Assembly (NCBI RefSeq): GCF_039727615.1
Contig: NZ_CP152474.1
Location: 3,782,001 to 3,846,000, forward strand
DNA from: Leclercia sp. S52
GTDB taxonomy: Bacteria > Pseudomonadota > Gammaproteobacteria > Enterobacterales > Enterobacteriaceae
Length of the DNA: 64,000 nucleotides
Direction: 5' to 3'
Of this stretch, positions 35,977 to 45,175 are shown one piece after another. A program made the position numbers and the translations under genes. The notes beneath the pieces were generated by a model. That model did not search any database. It saw only the letters and a list, made by a program, of their open reading frames with translations, and had not been told where the DNA came from. Position 1 is the first letter of the stretch. Each line of letters begins with the position of its first letter.

Positions 35977-38064
35977 ATGTCGTATACACCCACGAACGAT
36001 CCCATCGATCAAGGACTGTTCGATATTACCCGTACCCTGCTGCAACAGCCCGATCTCTGCGCCCTGGCGCGGTCGTTGACCTGGCATGCCCGGCAGATGA
36101 ACCTGGCCGATCGCGCCAACATCCTGCTCTGGCAGTCAGAGCAGCGTCGTGTCTGTCTGTACGGCACCGACGAGCAGGATCGGGATATCCGCTGTGAAGA
36201 TGAGCCGCTGCTGGCGAACGGGCCTTTCCGCCGCATGCTGTCGCGCCCGGACGTATTGCACTGTCAGGCGGACACCTTTAAAGAGACCTGGCCGGCGCTG
36301 GCCGGGCTGGATCTCTACCCGCCTTTTGCCCACTACTGCCTGACGCCGCTGGCGGCCGACGGCCGGATCTTCGGTGGCTGCGAGTTCCTGCGCGACGACG
36401 ATCGTCCCTGGCGCGACAGCGATCTCTCCCGGCTGCAAACCCTGACCCAGGCGGCCGGTCTGGCGGTGGAGCAAATCCTCGCCCGGCAGAACAACAGCGA
36501 CAGCTATGAGGTGCTGTGCCGGGAACGTAACGACTTTCGCCTGCTGGTCGCCATCACCAACGCGGTGCTGTCTAAGCTCGACCTTGATGAACTGGTGACG
36601 GAGGTCTCCCGGGAGATCCAGCGCAACTTCGGCATTGATTCCATCAGCATGGTGTTGCGCAGCGAGCGCAAGGGCAAGCTCCTCGTCTACTCCACCCATT
36701 ACCTGAATAAAGATGCCCCGCTGTACGATCAGAGCGAGGTGGACGAGAAAGGCACGCTGTCTGAAAAAGTCATGCTTAGCAAAAAGATGCTGATGCTTAA
36801 CCTGCACAGCCGCGATCGGCATGCCCCTTACGAACGCATGCTGTTTGATATGTGGGGCGAGCAGGATCAGACCCTGTGCCTGTTCCCGCTGATTTTCCGC
36901 GATCGGATCCTTGGCACCCTGAAGCTGGCCCAGTGTAAGGCTCAGGTCTTCACCGCCTCGAACCTGGAGCTGCTGAACCAGATCGCCGAACGCATCGCCA
37001 TTGCCGTGGATAACGCCCTCTCCTACCGCGAGATCAGCCACCTCAAGGAGCGGCTGATCGACGAGAACCTCGCCCTGACCGAACAGATCAACAACGTCGC
37101 CACCGATTTTGGCGAGATCATTGGCCGCAGCTCGCCGATGATGACGGTGATGAAGCAGGTGGAGATGGTGGCCCACAGCAACAGCACGGTGCTGATCCTC
37201 GGGGAGACCGGCACCGGTAAAGAGCTGATTGCCCGCGCCATTCATAACCTGAGCGGACGCAGCGAGCGCCGGATGGTGAAGATGAACTGCGCGGCGATGC
37301 CCGCCGGCCTGCTGGAAAGCGACCTCTTCGGCCACGAGCGCGGAGCCTTTACCGGTGCCAGCGCCCAGCATATTGGCCGCTTTGAGCTGGCGGATAAAAG
37401 CACGCTGTTCCTTGATGAAGTGGGCGATATGCCCGTTGAGCTCCAGCCCAAGCTGCTGCGCGTGCTCCAGGAGCAGGAGTTTGAGCGGCTCGGCAGCAAC
37501 CGCACCATCCGCACTGACGTGCGCCTGATTGCGGCCACTAACCGCGACTTAACGCAAATGGTCGCCGATCGTGAGTTTCGCAGCGACCTTTACTACCGGC
37601 TCAACGTGTTCCCGATCTTCCTTCCGCCCCTGCGGGAACGCCCGGAAGATATCCCCCTGCTGGTGAAGTCGTTCACCTTCAAGATCGCCCACCGGCTGGG
37701 GCGCAATATCGACAGTATTCCGGCGGAGACCCTGCGTCAGCTCAGCAAAATGGAGTGGCCGGGCAACGTGCGCGAGCTGGAAAACGTGATTGAGCGCGCG
37801 GTGCTTCTGACCCGTGGCAACGTCCTGCAACTGTCGCTGCCGGATATTGATTATCCGCGCTTCGTCAGCGCCGCGGTGCCTGAGACGCCAGTCAGCCCGA
37901 TCCGGGAAGGCGAGGAGGAGTATCAACACATTATGCGGGTGCTGAAAGAGACCAACGGGGTGATCGCCGGGCCAAAAGGCGCGGCCAAACGCCTGGGCCT
38001 GAAGCGCACCACGCTCCTGTCGCGCATGAAGCGTCTCGGGATCGATAAGAACGCCATTTTGTAA
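35977..38064 (+). CDS. fhlA: FhlA formate-responsive activator of the FHL regulon
   Basis: A 695-residue sigma-54 enhancer-binding protein (E. coli 692). Two GAF domains (about 1-380) sense formate. The AAA+ domain has Walker A GETGTGKELIARAIH, the sigma-54 contact loop ERGAFTGAS and Walker B LFLDEVGD. A Fis-type HTH closes the protein (AAKRLGLKRTTLLSRMKRLGI). It should act on the four -24/-12 promoters seen in this window, so the regulator is linked to all its targets. Co-transcribed with hyp. Confidence 0.97.
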   Translation: MSYTPTNDPIDQGLFDITRTLLQQPDLCALARSLTWHARQMNLADRANILLWQSEQRRVCLYGTDEQDRDIRCEDEPLLANGPFRRMLSRPDVLHCQADTFKETWPALAGLDLYPPFAHYCLTPLAADGRIFGGCEFLRDDDRPWRDSDLSRLQTLTQAAGLAVEQILARQNNSDSYEVLCRERNDFRLLVAITNAVLSKLDLDELVTEVSREIQRNFGIDSISMVLRSERKGKLLVYSTHYLNKDAPLYDQSEVDEKGTLSEKVMLSKKMLMLNLHSRDRHAPYERMLFDMWGEQDQTLCLFPLIFRDRILGTLKLAQCKAQVFTASNLELLNQIAERIAIAVDNALSYREISHLKERLIDENLALTEQINNVATDFGEIIGRSSPMMTVMKQVEMVAHSNSTVLILGETGTGKELIARAIHNLSGRSERRMVKMNCAAMPAGLLESDLFGHERGAFTGASAQHIGRFELADKSTLFLDEVGDMPVELQPKLLRVLQEQEFERLGSNRTIRTDVRLIAATNRDLTQMVADREFRSDLYYRLNVFPIFLPPLRERPEDIPLLVKSFTFKIAHRLGRNIDSIPAETLRQLSKMEWPGNVRELENVIERAVLLTRGNVLQLSLPDIDYPRFVSAAVPETPVSPIREGEEEYQHIMRVLKETNGVIAGPKGAAKRLGLKRTTLLSRMKRLGIDKNAIL

Positions 38065-38073
38065 TGGTGCCAG

Positions 38074-38134
38074 AGGGAAATATCACCCGCATGAGTGGAA
38101 TATAATGCTCATGTTTTCGGGGTGTTATTTCCCT
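38074..38134. terminator. Long interrupted hairpin after fhlA
   Basis: AGGGAAATA(T)CACCC pairs with GGGTG(TT)ATTTCCCT, and an inner CATGAG pairs with CTCATG. It begins ten bases after the fhlA stop. There is no long T run, so it may be a transcript-end structure or rho-dependent terminator region rather than a simple terminator. Confidence 0.5.
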
Positions 38135-38286
38135 GTCATATTCGCCCGCATTTTTGTTTTGACTCCGCGAATGTCGTCACAATAAGACATTTCTCAAGAA
38201 AAATTCATATCGCGCTCAGCCCTTATCTCATGGGAAATTGAGCCGTTTCGCGCGCGGCAAAAATCATGCCACAAGCCAATACAGGG

Positions 38287-38314
38287 TTGTCTCAGATTCT
38301 GAGTATGTTAGGGT
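38287..38314 (+). promoter_or_regulatory. proU P2-type osmotic promoter
   Basis: -35 TTGTCT and -10 TAGGGT spaced by 16 bases, within a segment (TCAGATTCTGAGTATGTTAG) nearly the same as the E. coli proU P2 region. In E. coli this weak sigma-70 promoter is silenced by H-NS at low osmolarity. The start site is about 60 bases before proV. Confidence 0.75.
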
Positions 38315-38382
38315 ATGGCCGGTTAATTATATTCACTGGTAATGATATCGACATAAATAAATAACGGGACATTCTTTATTGC

Positions 38383-39586
38383 ATGGCAATTAAATTAGAA
38401 GTTAAAAATCTTTATAAGGTATTTGGCGAGCATCCGCAGCGCGCATTCAAATATATTGAAAAAGGTCTTTCAAAAGAACAAATTCTGGAAAAAACCGGGC
38501 TGTCGCTTGGCGTTAAAGACGCCAGTCTGGCCATTGAAGAAGGCGAGATTTTTGTCATCATGGGGTTATCCGGTTCGGGTAAATCCACTATGGTTCGCCT
38601 TCTCAATCGCCTGATTGAACCCACCCGCGGGCAGGTGCTGATTGACGGCGTGGATATCGCCAGAATATCGGACGCTGAGCTCCGTGAGGTGCGCAGGAAA
38701 AAGATCGCGATGGTGTTTCAGTCGTTCGCCCTGATGCCGCATATGACGGTATTAGATAACACCGCGTTTGGCATGGAATTAGCTGGCGTACCGGCCAGTG
38801 AGCGCCAGGAAAAAGCGCTGGATGCACTGCGTCAGGTGGGGCTGGAAAATTATGCCCATGCGTACCCGGATGAACTTTCCGGCGGGATGCGTCAGCGCGT
38901 GGGATTAGCCCGCGCATTAGCGATCAACCCCGATATATTATTAATGGACGAAGCCTTCTCGGCGCTCGATCCCTTAATTCGTACCGAGATGCAGGATGAG
39001 CTGGTAAAACTGCAGTCGCGGCATCAGCGCACTATTGTCTTTATTTCCCATGACCTTGATGAAGCCATGCGAATTGGCGATCGGATTGCCATTATGCAAA
39101 ATGGCGAAGTGGTGCAGGTCGGAACCCCGGATGAAATTCTTAATAATCCGGCAAATGATTACGTGCGCACCTTCTTCCGCGGCGTGGATATTAGCCAGGT
39201 GTTCAGCGCCAAAGATATCGCCCGCCGATCCCCGAACGGCATTATCCGTAAAACGCCAGGTTTCGGCCCGCGCTCGGCGCTGAAGCTGCTGCAGGACGAA
39301 GACCGTGAATACGGCTATCTGGTTGAGCGCGGTAACAAATTTGTCGGTGTTGTCTCCATCGATTCCCTGAAAACCGCCCTTGGCGAAAACGCAGGTATCG
39401 ATGCGGCGTTAATTGATGCTCCGCTTGCCGTGGACGCCGAAACGCCGCTCAGCGAGTTGCTCTCCCATGTCGGTCAGGCGCCCTGCGCGGTGCCGGTGGT
39501 CGGAGAGGAACAACAGTACGTCGGCATCATCTCAAAACGCATGTTGCTGCAGGCTTTAGATCGCGAGGGGGGCAAACAATGGCTGA
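38383..39586 (+). CDS. proV: ProV ATPase of the glycine betaine/proline transporter
   Basis: ATP-binding subunit of the osmoprotectant ABC importer ProVWX. It has Walker [10 protein letters not shown], signature [15 protein letters not shown], Walker [15 protein letters not shown], and two C-terminal CBS domains. The G run at 39567-39572 carries one extra base five codons before the end. Corrected, the product ends DREGANNG at 39586 with 400 residues and overlaps the proW ATG, as in E. coli; as sequenced it runs on in the wrong frame to 39705 (440 residues). Confidence 0.95.
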
Positions 39587-40655
39587 TCAATCTAACCCGT
39601 GGGGCACCACAGAGGCCGCCGACAGCGCGGCACAATCCGCTGACGCGTGGGGCTCTTCCACCGCAGCACCCGCGCCAACCGATGGCGGCGCGGCAGACTG
39701 GCTGACCAGCGCCCCGGCGCCGGCACCCGAGCATTTCAATATTATGGATCCGTTCCATAAAACCCTGATCCCGCTCGACAGCTGGGTGACCGAAGGGATC
39801 GACTGGGTAGTCACACACTTCCGCCCGGTGTTTCAGGGCATTCGCGTGCCGGTGGATTATATCCTCAACGGCTTCCAGCAGCTGATGCTGGGGATGCCAG
39901 CCCCGGTGGCCATCGTACTGTTCTCGCTGATTGCCTGGCAGTTCGGCAGCGCGGGGATGGGTGTTGCGACCCTGATCTCGCTGATCCTGATCGGCGCGAT
40001 CGGGGCCTGGTCGCAGGCGATGATCACCCTGGCCCTGGTGCTGACCGCCCTGCTGTTCTGCGTGGTGATTGGCCTGCCGATGGGGATCTGGCTGGCGCGC
40101 AGTCCGCGGGCGGCCAAAATTATCCGCCCGCTGCTGGATGCGATGCAGACTACCCCGGCGTTTGTCTACCTGGTGCCTATCGTGATGCTGTTCGGCATCG
40201 GTAACGTGCCGGGCGTGGTGGTGACCATTATCTTCGCCCTGCCGCCGATTGTGCGTCTGACCATTCTCGGGATTAACCAGGTACCCGCCGATCTGATCGA
40301 AGCCTCGCGCTCGTTTGGTGCCAGCCCGCGCCAGATGCTGTTTAAAGTGCAGCTGCCGCTGGCGATGCCGACCATTATGGCGGGTGTAAACCAGACCCTG
40401 ATGCTGGCCCTGTCGATGGTGGTGATCGCCTCGATGATCGCCGTGGGCGGTCTCGGCCAGATGGTGCTACGCGGTATCGGCCGTCTCGATATGGGGCTGG
40501 CGACCGTGGGTGGCGTCGGGATCGTGATCCTCGCCATTATTCTTGACCGCCTGACCCAGGCCGTCGGTCGTGATTCACGCAGTCGCGGCAACCGTCGCTG
40601 GTATAACACCGGCCCTGTCGGGTTAATCACCCGTCCCTTCACAAAAGCAAAATAA
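39579..40655 (+). CDS. proW: ProW permease of the glycine betaine/proline transporter
   Basis: A 358-residue inner-membrane permease. It has a long periplasmic-facing N-terminal extension rich in Ala and Pro (residues about 1-70), then about seven helices with the EAA-like loop [20 protein letters not shown] that docks on ProV. Its ATG lies inside the proV stop region, so expression is coupled. Intact. Confidence 0.96.
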   Translation: MADQSNPWGTTEAADSAAQSADAWGSSTAAPAPTDGGAADWLTSAPAPAPEHFNIMDPFHKTLIPLDSWVTEGIDWVVTHFRPVFQGIRVPVDYILNGFQQLMLGMPAPVAIVLFSLIAWQFGSAGMGVATLISLILIGAIGAWSQAMITLALVLTALLFCVVIGLPMGIWLARSPRAAKIIRPLLDAMQTTPAFVYLVPIVMLFGIGNVPGVVVTIIFALPPIVRLTILGINQVPADLIEASRSFGASPRQMLFKVQLPLAMPTIMAGVNQTLMLALSMVVIASMIAVGGLGQMVLRGIGRLDMGLATVGGVGIVILAIILDRLTQAVGRDSRSRGNRRWYNTGPVGLITRPFTKAK

Positions 40656-40664
40656 GGAACAACG

Positions 40665-41660
40665 ATGCGACATAGCGTAATTTTTGCCACAGCGTTTGCC
40701 ACCCTTGCCTCCACCAGCGCATTTGCTGCCGATCTGCCGGGCAAAGGCATTACCGTGCAACCGGTACAGAGCACCATCTCCGAAGAGTCGTTCCAGACCG
40801 GGCTGGTCAGCCGGGCGCTGGAGAAGCTGGGTTATACCGTGAGTAAGCCCAGCGAAGTGGATTACAACGTGGGCTATACCTCGATTGCCTCCGGCGATGC
40901 CACCTTTACCGCCGTGAACTGGCAGCCGCTGCATGACGATATGTATGCCGCCGCGGGTGGTGACAAGAAGTTCTATCGTGAAGGGACCTTTGTCACGGGT
41001 GCGGCGCAGGGTTATCTGATCGACAAGAAAACCGCCGACCAGTACCACATCACCAATATTGAACAGCTGAAAGATCCGAAGATCGCCAAACTGTTTGATA
41101 CCAACGGGGATGGCAAAGCCGACATGATGGGCTGCTCCCCGGGCTGGGGCTGCGAAGCGGTGATTAACCACCAGAACAAAGCCTTCGACCTGGCGAAAAC
41201 CGTGGACGTCAGCCACGGCAACTACTCGGCGATGATGGCCGACACCATCGCCCGCTTTAAGGAAGGCAAGCCGGTCATCTATTACACCTGGACCCCATAC
41301 TGGGTGAGCGACGTGCTGAAGCCGGGTAAAGATGTGGTCTGGCTGCAGGTGCCGTTCTCCTCCCTGCCGGGCGAGCAGAAGGATATCGACACCAAACTGC
41401 CGAACGGCATGAACTACGGCTTCCCGGTGAACACCATGCACATCGTCGCCAACAAAGCCTGGGCGGAGAAAAACCCGGCGGCGGCGAAGCTGTTCTCGGT
41501 AATGAAGCTGCCGCTGGCGGATATCAACGCCCAGAACGCGATGATGCACGCGGGCAAATCCTCTGAAGCCGATGTTCAGGGCCACGTTGACGGCTGGATC
41601 AAAGCCCACCAGCAGCAGTTTGATGCGTGGGTGAATGAGGCGCTGGCCGCGCAGAAGTAA
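40665..41660 (+). CDS. proX: ProX periplasmic glycine betaine-binding protein
   Basis: A 331-residue binding protein with a signal peptide ([21 protein letters not shown], cleavage before ADLPGK). The betaine is held by tryptophans; W residues in [17 protein letters not shown] and the CSPGWGCE loop (with a disulphide) are present. Nine bases after proW. Ends before a palindromic repeat. Confidence 0.97.
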   Translation: MRHSVIFATAFATLASTSAFAADLPGKGITVQPVQSTISEESFQTGLVSRALEKLGYTVSKPSEVDYNVGYTSIASGDATFTAVNWQPLHDDMYAAAGGDKKFYREGTFVTGAAQGYLIDKKTADQYHITNIEQLKDPKIAKLFDTNGDGKADMMGCSPGWGCEAVINHQNKAFDLAKTVDVSHGNYSAMMADTIARFKEGKPVIYYTWTPYWVSDVLKPGKDVVWLQVPFSSLPGEQKDIDTKLPNGMNYGFPVNTMHIVANKAWAEKNPAAAKLFSVMKLPLADINAQNAMMHAGKSSEADVQGHVDGWIKAHQQQFDAWVNEALAAQK

Positions 41661-41677
41661 GTCATTGCGCGCTGTGT

Positions 41678-41723
41678 CCCCTCACCCCGGCCCTCTCCCA
41701 AAGGGAGAGGGTTAGGGTGAGGG
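41678..41723. repeat. Palindromic intergenic repeat after proX
   Basis: CCCTCACCC...CCCTCTCCC, a short loop, GGGAGAGGG...GGGTGAGGG: nested inverted repeats of a type scattered widely in enterobacterial intergenic DNA. A partial relative, CCCTCTTAAGGGAGAGGG, follows luxS at 50752. It probably stabilises or ends the proVWX transcript. Confidence 0.75.
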
Positions 41724-41829
41724 AACCAGACCGCACAATCCATCACTTAACATCTCCCCGCCGCCCTTCTTCATCCGTTATTATTGTTTTTGAAAAAATA
41801 ATCACTCAACTAATGATTTCAAAAACCTG

Positions 41830-43014
41830 ATGACAAAAACTAATCAAGGGCTTAGCCCCGCACTTATCCTGCTGATGTCAGTGGCAACCGGTCTGGCGGT
41901 CGCCAGTAACTATTACGCCCAGCCCCTGCTGGAAACCATCGCCCGCAATTTTTCGCTCTCGGCAAGCTCGGCCGGTTTTATCGTCACCGCTGCCCAGCTG
42001 GGGTATGCCGTCGGCCTGCTGTTCCTCGTCCCGCTGGGGGATATGTTTGAACGCCGGGCGATGATTGTCTCCATGACCCTGCTGGCCGCTGGCGGGATGC
42101 TGATCACCGCCTCCAGCCAGTCGCTGGCAATGATGATCGTCGGCACCGCCCTGACCGGCCTGTTCTCGGTGGTGGCGCAGATTCTGGTGCCGCTGGCCGC
42201 CACCCTCGCCTCGCCGGAAAAGCGCGGCAAGGTGGTCGGGACCATTATGAGCGGCCTGCTGCTGGGGATTTTACTGGCGCGTACCGTTGCGGGCCTGCTG
42301 GCGGGCATCGGCGGCTGGCGCACCGTCTACTGGGTGGCGTCAGTATTGATGGTGGTCATGGCTCTCGCCCTGTGGCGCGGCCTGCCGAAGGTGAAGTCGG
42401 AAACCCATCTCAACTACCCTCAGCTGCTGGGCTCGGTCTTTAGCCTGTTCACCCACGATAAACTGCTGCGTACCCGGGCGCTGCTGGGCTGTTTCACCTT
42501 CGCTAACTTCAGCATCCTGTGGACCTCAATGGCCTTCCTGCTGGCCTCCCCGCCGTTTAACTATTCCGAAGGGGTGATTGGCCTGTTTGGCCTGGCGGGC
42601 GCGGCCGGTGCGCTGGGTGCGCGTCCTGCGGGTGGCCTGGCCGATAAGGGCAAATCGCATCTCACTACCAGCGTCGGGCTGGTGATGCTCCTGCTCTCCT
42701 GGGCGGCGATCTGGTATGGGCACGTCTCGGTGCTGGCGCTGATTGTCGGCATCCTGGTACTCGACCTGACCGTGCAGGGGGTGCATATCACCAACCAGAC
42801 CGTGATCTATCGCGTCAAGCCGGACGCCCGTAACCGCCTGACCGCCGGGTACATGACCAGCTACTTTATCGGCGGTGCCGCCGGGTCACTGATCTCGGCA
42901 TACGCCTGGCAGCATGCCGGCTGGACGGGCGTGTGTGCGGTCGGGACGGTAATGGCGCTGGTTAACCTGCTGGTCTGGTGGCGCGGCTACCATCGTCAGG
43001 AAGCCATTCAATAA
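41830..43014 (+). CDS. MFS transporter, YgaY-like
   Basis: A 394-residue major-facilitator permease with about 12 helices. Family signs are NYYAQPLLETIA near the start and GDMFERR (the loop 2-3 motif). In E. coli the related ygaY lies at the same place next to proX and is a pseudogene in K-12; here it is complete. The valine exporter genes ygaZH, which follow in E. coli, are absent. Substrate unknown. The initiating ATG at 41830 has only a weak ribosome site. Confidence 0.85.
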   Translation: MTKTNQGLSPALILLMSVATGLAVASNYYAQPLLETIARNFSLSASSAGFIVTAAQLGYAVGLLFLVPLGDMFERRAMIVSMTLLAAGGMLITASSQSLAMMIVGTALTGLFSVVAQILVPLAATLASPEKRGKVVGTIMSGLLLGILLARTVAGLLAGIGGWRTVYWVASVLMVVMALALWRGLPKVKSETHLNYPQLLGSVFSLFTHDKLLRTRALLGCFTFANFSILWTSMAFLLASPPFNYSEGVIGLFGLAGAAGALGARPAGGLADKGKSHLTTSVGLVMLLLSWAAIWYGHVSVLALIVGILVLDLTVQGVHITNQTVIYRVKPDARNRLTAGYMTSYFIGGAAGSLISAYAWQHAGWTGVCAVGTVMALVNLLVWWRGYHRQEAIQ

Positions 43015-43029
43015 GGTTTACATAAGTTT

Positions 43030-43057
43030 GGGGCTCCTCAGGGTGTTAAGGAGCCCC
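43030..43057 (+). terminator. Terminator hairpin after the MFS gene
   Basis: GGGGCTCCT and AGGAGCCCC arms (nine perfect pairs) 15 bases after the stop codon. Followed by TCACTCTGTTA rather than a T run, so efficiency is uncertain. Confidence 0.7.
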
Positions 43058-43326
43058 TCACTCTGTTATGGTGGCGATAATCATTTATTCCGGAAATTTT
43101 AATGTGGGTAATATATTAGAATACCGCATGAATAACTTACGCCCGAAGACCCATCCCCGTTTTGCCAGTGCTACCCCCTCTTTTCTGTGCTTACCGGGTC
43201 ACGGATCTACCCGGCTCTTGATGACGGTGAAATTTGTCTAATGGATTTTAGCCGCACAAATAATTCATTTACATTATTTGTCACTGTCGTTACTATATCG
43301 GCTGTAATTAATGAGGTTATGCCCAA
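43058..43326 (+). other. mprA upstream region
   Basis: About 270 bases without a credible gene. In E. coli the MprA (EmrR) repressor binds an imperfect AT-rich palindrome just upstream of its own gene, and the segment around TACTATATCGGCTGTAATTA at about 43292 is the likely equivalent. The remaining short frames are not supported. Confidence 0.4.
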
Positions 43327-43857
43327 ATGGATAGTTCGTTTACGCCCATTGAACAAATGCTTAAATTTCGCGCCAGTCGCTATGCAGATTTCCCGTATCA
43401 GGAGATCCTGCTGACCCGTCTCTGCATGCACATGCAGGGCAAGCTGCTGGAAAATCGCAATAAAATGCTGAAAGCTCAAGGGATTAACGAGACGTTATTT
43501 ATGGCGTTGATTACGCTGGAGTCTCAGGAAAATCACAGCATTCAGCCTTCCGAGCTGAGCTGCGCCCTGGGTTCGTCTCGTACCAATGCAACCCGTATTG
43601 CCGATGAGCTGGAAAAACGCGGCTGGATCGAACGCCGTGAAAGCGACAATGACCGTCGCTGTCTGCACCTGCAACTGACCGAGAAAGGTCACGAATTCCT
43701 GCGCGAGGTGCTTCCACCTCAGCACAACTGCCTGCATCAACTCTGGTCGTCTTTAAGCGGTACCGAGAAAGAGCAGCTCGAGCATATCACCCGTAAGCTT
43801 CTCACCCGTCTGGATCAGATGGATGAAGACGGCGCCGTTCTTGAGGCGCTGCGCTAA
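43327..43857 (+). CDS. mprA: MprA (EmrR) MarR-family repressor
   Basis: A 176-residue winged-helix repressor of emrRAB that releases DNA when bound to uncouplers and other hydrophobic drugs. The HTH lies in [36 protein letters not shown], the wing includes the conserved DxR. Intact; about 126 bases precede emrA, including a small hairpin. Confidence 0.96.
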   Translation: MDSSFTPIEQMLKFRASRYADFPYQEILLTRLCMHMQGKLLENRNKMLKAQGINETLFMALITLESQENHSIQPSELSCALGSSRTNATRIADELEKRGWIERRESDNDRRCLHLQLTEKGHEFLREVLPPQHNCLHQLWSSLSGTEKEQLEHITRKLLTRLDQMDEDGAVLEALR

Positions 43858-43904
43858 CGCGACGACACGCTCCAAAAAATCCAGATTTATAAGAAAACCG
43901 AACA

Positions 43905-43930
43905 GGCCAGCACGCATACTGCTGGCCTTT
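43905..43930 (+). terminator. Hairpin between mprA and emrA
   Basis: GGCCAGCA and TGCTGGCC arms followed by TTT. Within the mprA-emrAB operon it may act as a partial terminator that lowers emrAB relative to the repressor. Confidence 0.5.
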
Positions 43931-43983
43931 CTGATAACAGGTCGGCTCAGCCGATGTGAAATAATAAGATCGTGGAGAGAAAC

Positions 43984-45159
43984 ATGAGCGCAAATGCGGA
44001 GAACACTACCCCGCAGCAACCGGTCAACAAGAAGAAAGGCAAACGCAAGCGCGCCCTTCTGCTGCTGACCTTGCTCTTTATTATCATTGCCGTGGCATAT
44101 GGGATCTATTGGTTTTTAGTACTGCGTCATAGTGAAGAGACGGATGACGCGTACGTGGCAGGGAACCAGGTTCAGATTATGGCGCAGGTGTCGGGCAGCG
44201 TGACGAAAGTCTGGGCGGACAATACCGACTTTGTGCAAAAAGGCGACGTGCTGGTGACGCTGGATCCGACCGACGCCCAGCAGGCGTTTGAAAAAGCGCA
44301 GACCGAGCTGGCCTCGAGCGTGCGTCAGACCCGTCAGCAGATGATCAACAGCAAGCAGCTGCAGGCTAACATCACCGTGCAGAAGACCGCTCTCGCCCAG
44401 GCGCAGAGCGACTTTAATCGCCGCGTTCCGCTCGGCACCGCCAACCTGATTGGCCGTGAAGAGCTGCAGCACGCCCGCGATGCGGTTGCCAGCGCGCAGG
44501 CCCAGCTCGATGTCGCTATCCAGCAGTACAACGCCAACCAGGCGGTGGTGCTGGACACGACCCTCGATCAACAACCTGCGGTGAAACAGGCAGCGACCGA
44601 AGTACGCAACGCCTGGCTGGCGCTGGAGCGAACCAAAATTGTCAGCCCGATGACCGGCTACGTATCCCGTCGCTCGGTGCAGCCTGGCGCGCAGATCAGC
44701 TCCTCAACCCCGCTGATGGCGGTGGTGCCGGCAACGAACCTGTGGGTGGATGCTAACTTCAAAGAGACGCAGCTGGCGCATATGCGTATCGGCCAGAGCG
44801 CAACGGTGGTCAGCGATATCTACGGCGACGAGGTGAAATACACCGGTAAAGTGGTCGGGCTGGATATGGGTACCGGTAGCGCCTTCTCCCTGCTGCCTGC
44901 GCAGAACGCCACCGGGAACTGGATCAAAGTGGTTCAACGCCTGCCGGTGCGTATCGAGCTGGATGAGAAACAGCTGGCGGACCATCCGCTGCGTATTGGC
45001 CTCTCCACGCTGGTGACGGTCGATACCGCCAACCGCGACGGTCAGATGCTGGCGAACCAGGCACGTTCTAACCCGGCCTACGAAAGTAATGCCCGTGAGA
45101 TCAGCCTTGAGCCAGTGAATAAGCTGATCGATGAAATCGTGAAGGCGAACGCCGGTTAA
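43984..45159 (+). CDS. emrA: EmrA membrane-fusion subunit of EmrAB
   Basis: A 391-residue adaptor with one N-terminal membrane helix (LLLLTLLFIIIAVAYGIYWF), a biotinyl-lipoyl-like fold (SGSVTKVWADNTDFVQKGDVL) and a long coiled coil of alanine/glutamine-rich heptads (about 95-190). It links EmrB to TolC for expulsion of uncouplers and hydrophobic antibiotics. GAGAG precedes the ATG at 43984; a frame-extending ATG at 43972 lacks homology. Confidence 0.95.
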   Translation: MSANAENTTPQQPVNKKKGKRKRALLLLTLLFIIIAVAYGIYWFLVLRHSEETDDAYVAGNQVQIMAQVSGSVTKVWADNTDFVQKGDVLVTLDPTDAQQAFEKAQTELASSVRQTRQQMINSKQLQANITVQKTALAQAQSDFNRRVPLGTANLIGREELQHARDAVASAQAQLDVAIQQYNANQAVVLDTTLDQQPAVKQAATEVRNAWLALERTKIVSPMTGYVSRRSVQPGAQISSSTPLMAVVPATNLWVDANFKETQLAHMRIGQSATVVSDIYGDEVKYTGKVVGLDMGTGSAFSLLPAQNATGNWIKVVQRLPVRIELDEKQLADHPLRIGLSTLVTVDTANRDGQMLANQARSNPAYESNAREISLEPVNKLIDEIVKANAG

Positions 45160-45175
45160 TCCGAAGGTGAGCGTT

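Noticed and set aside
43187..43414. Small gene upstream of mprA
   Set aside because: No ribosome site or similarity, and it runs into the mprA coding region in another frame; the area is expected to hold the mprA operator.
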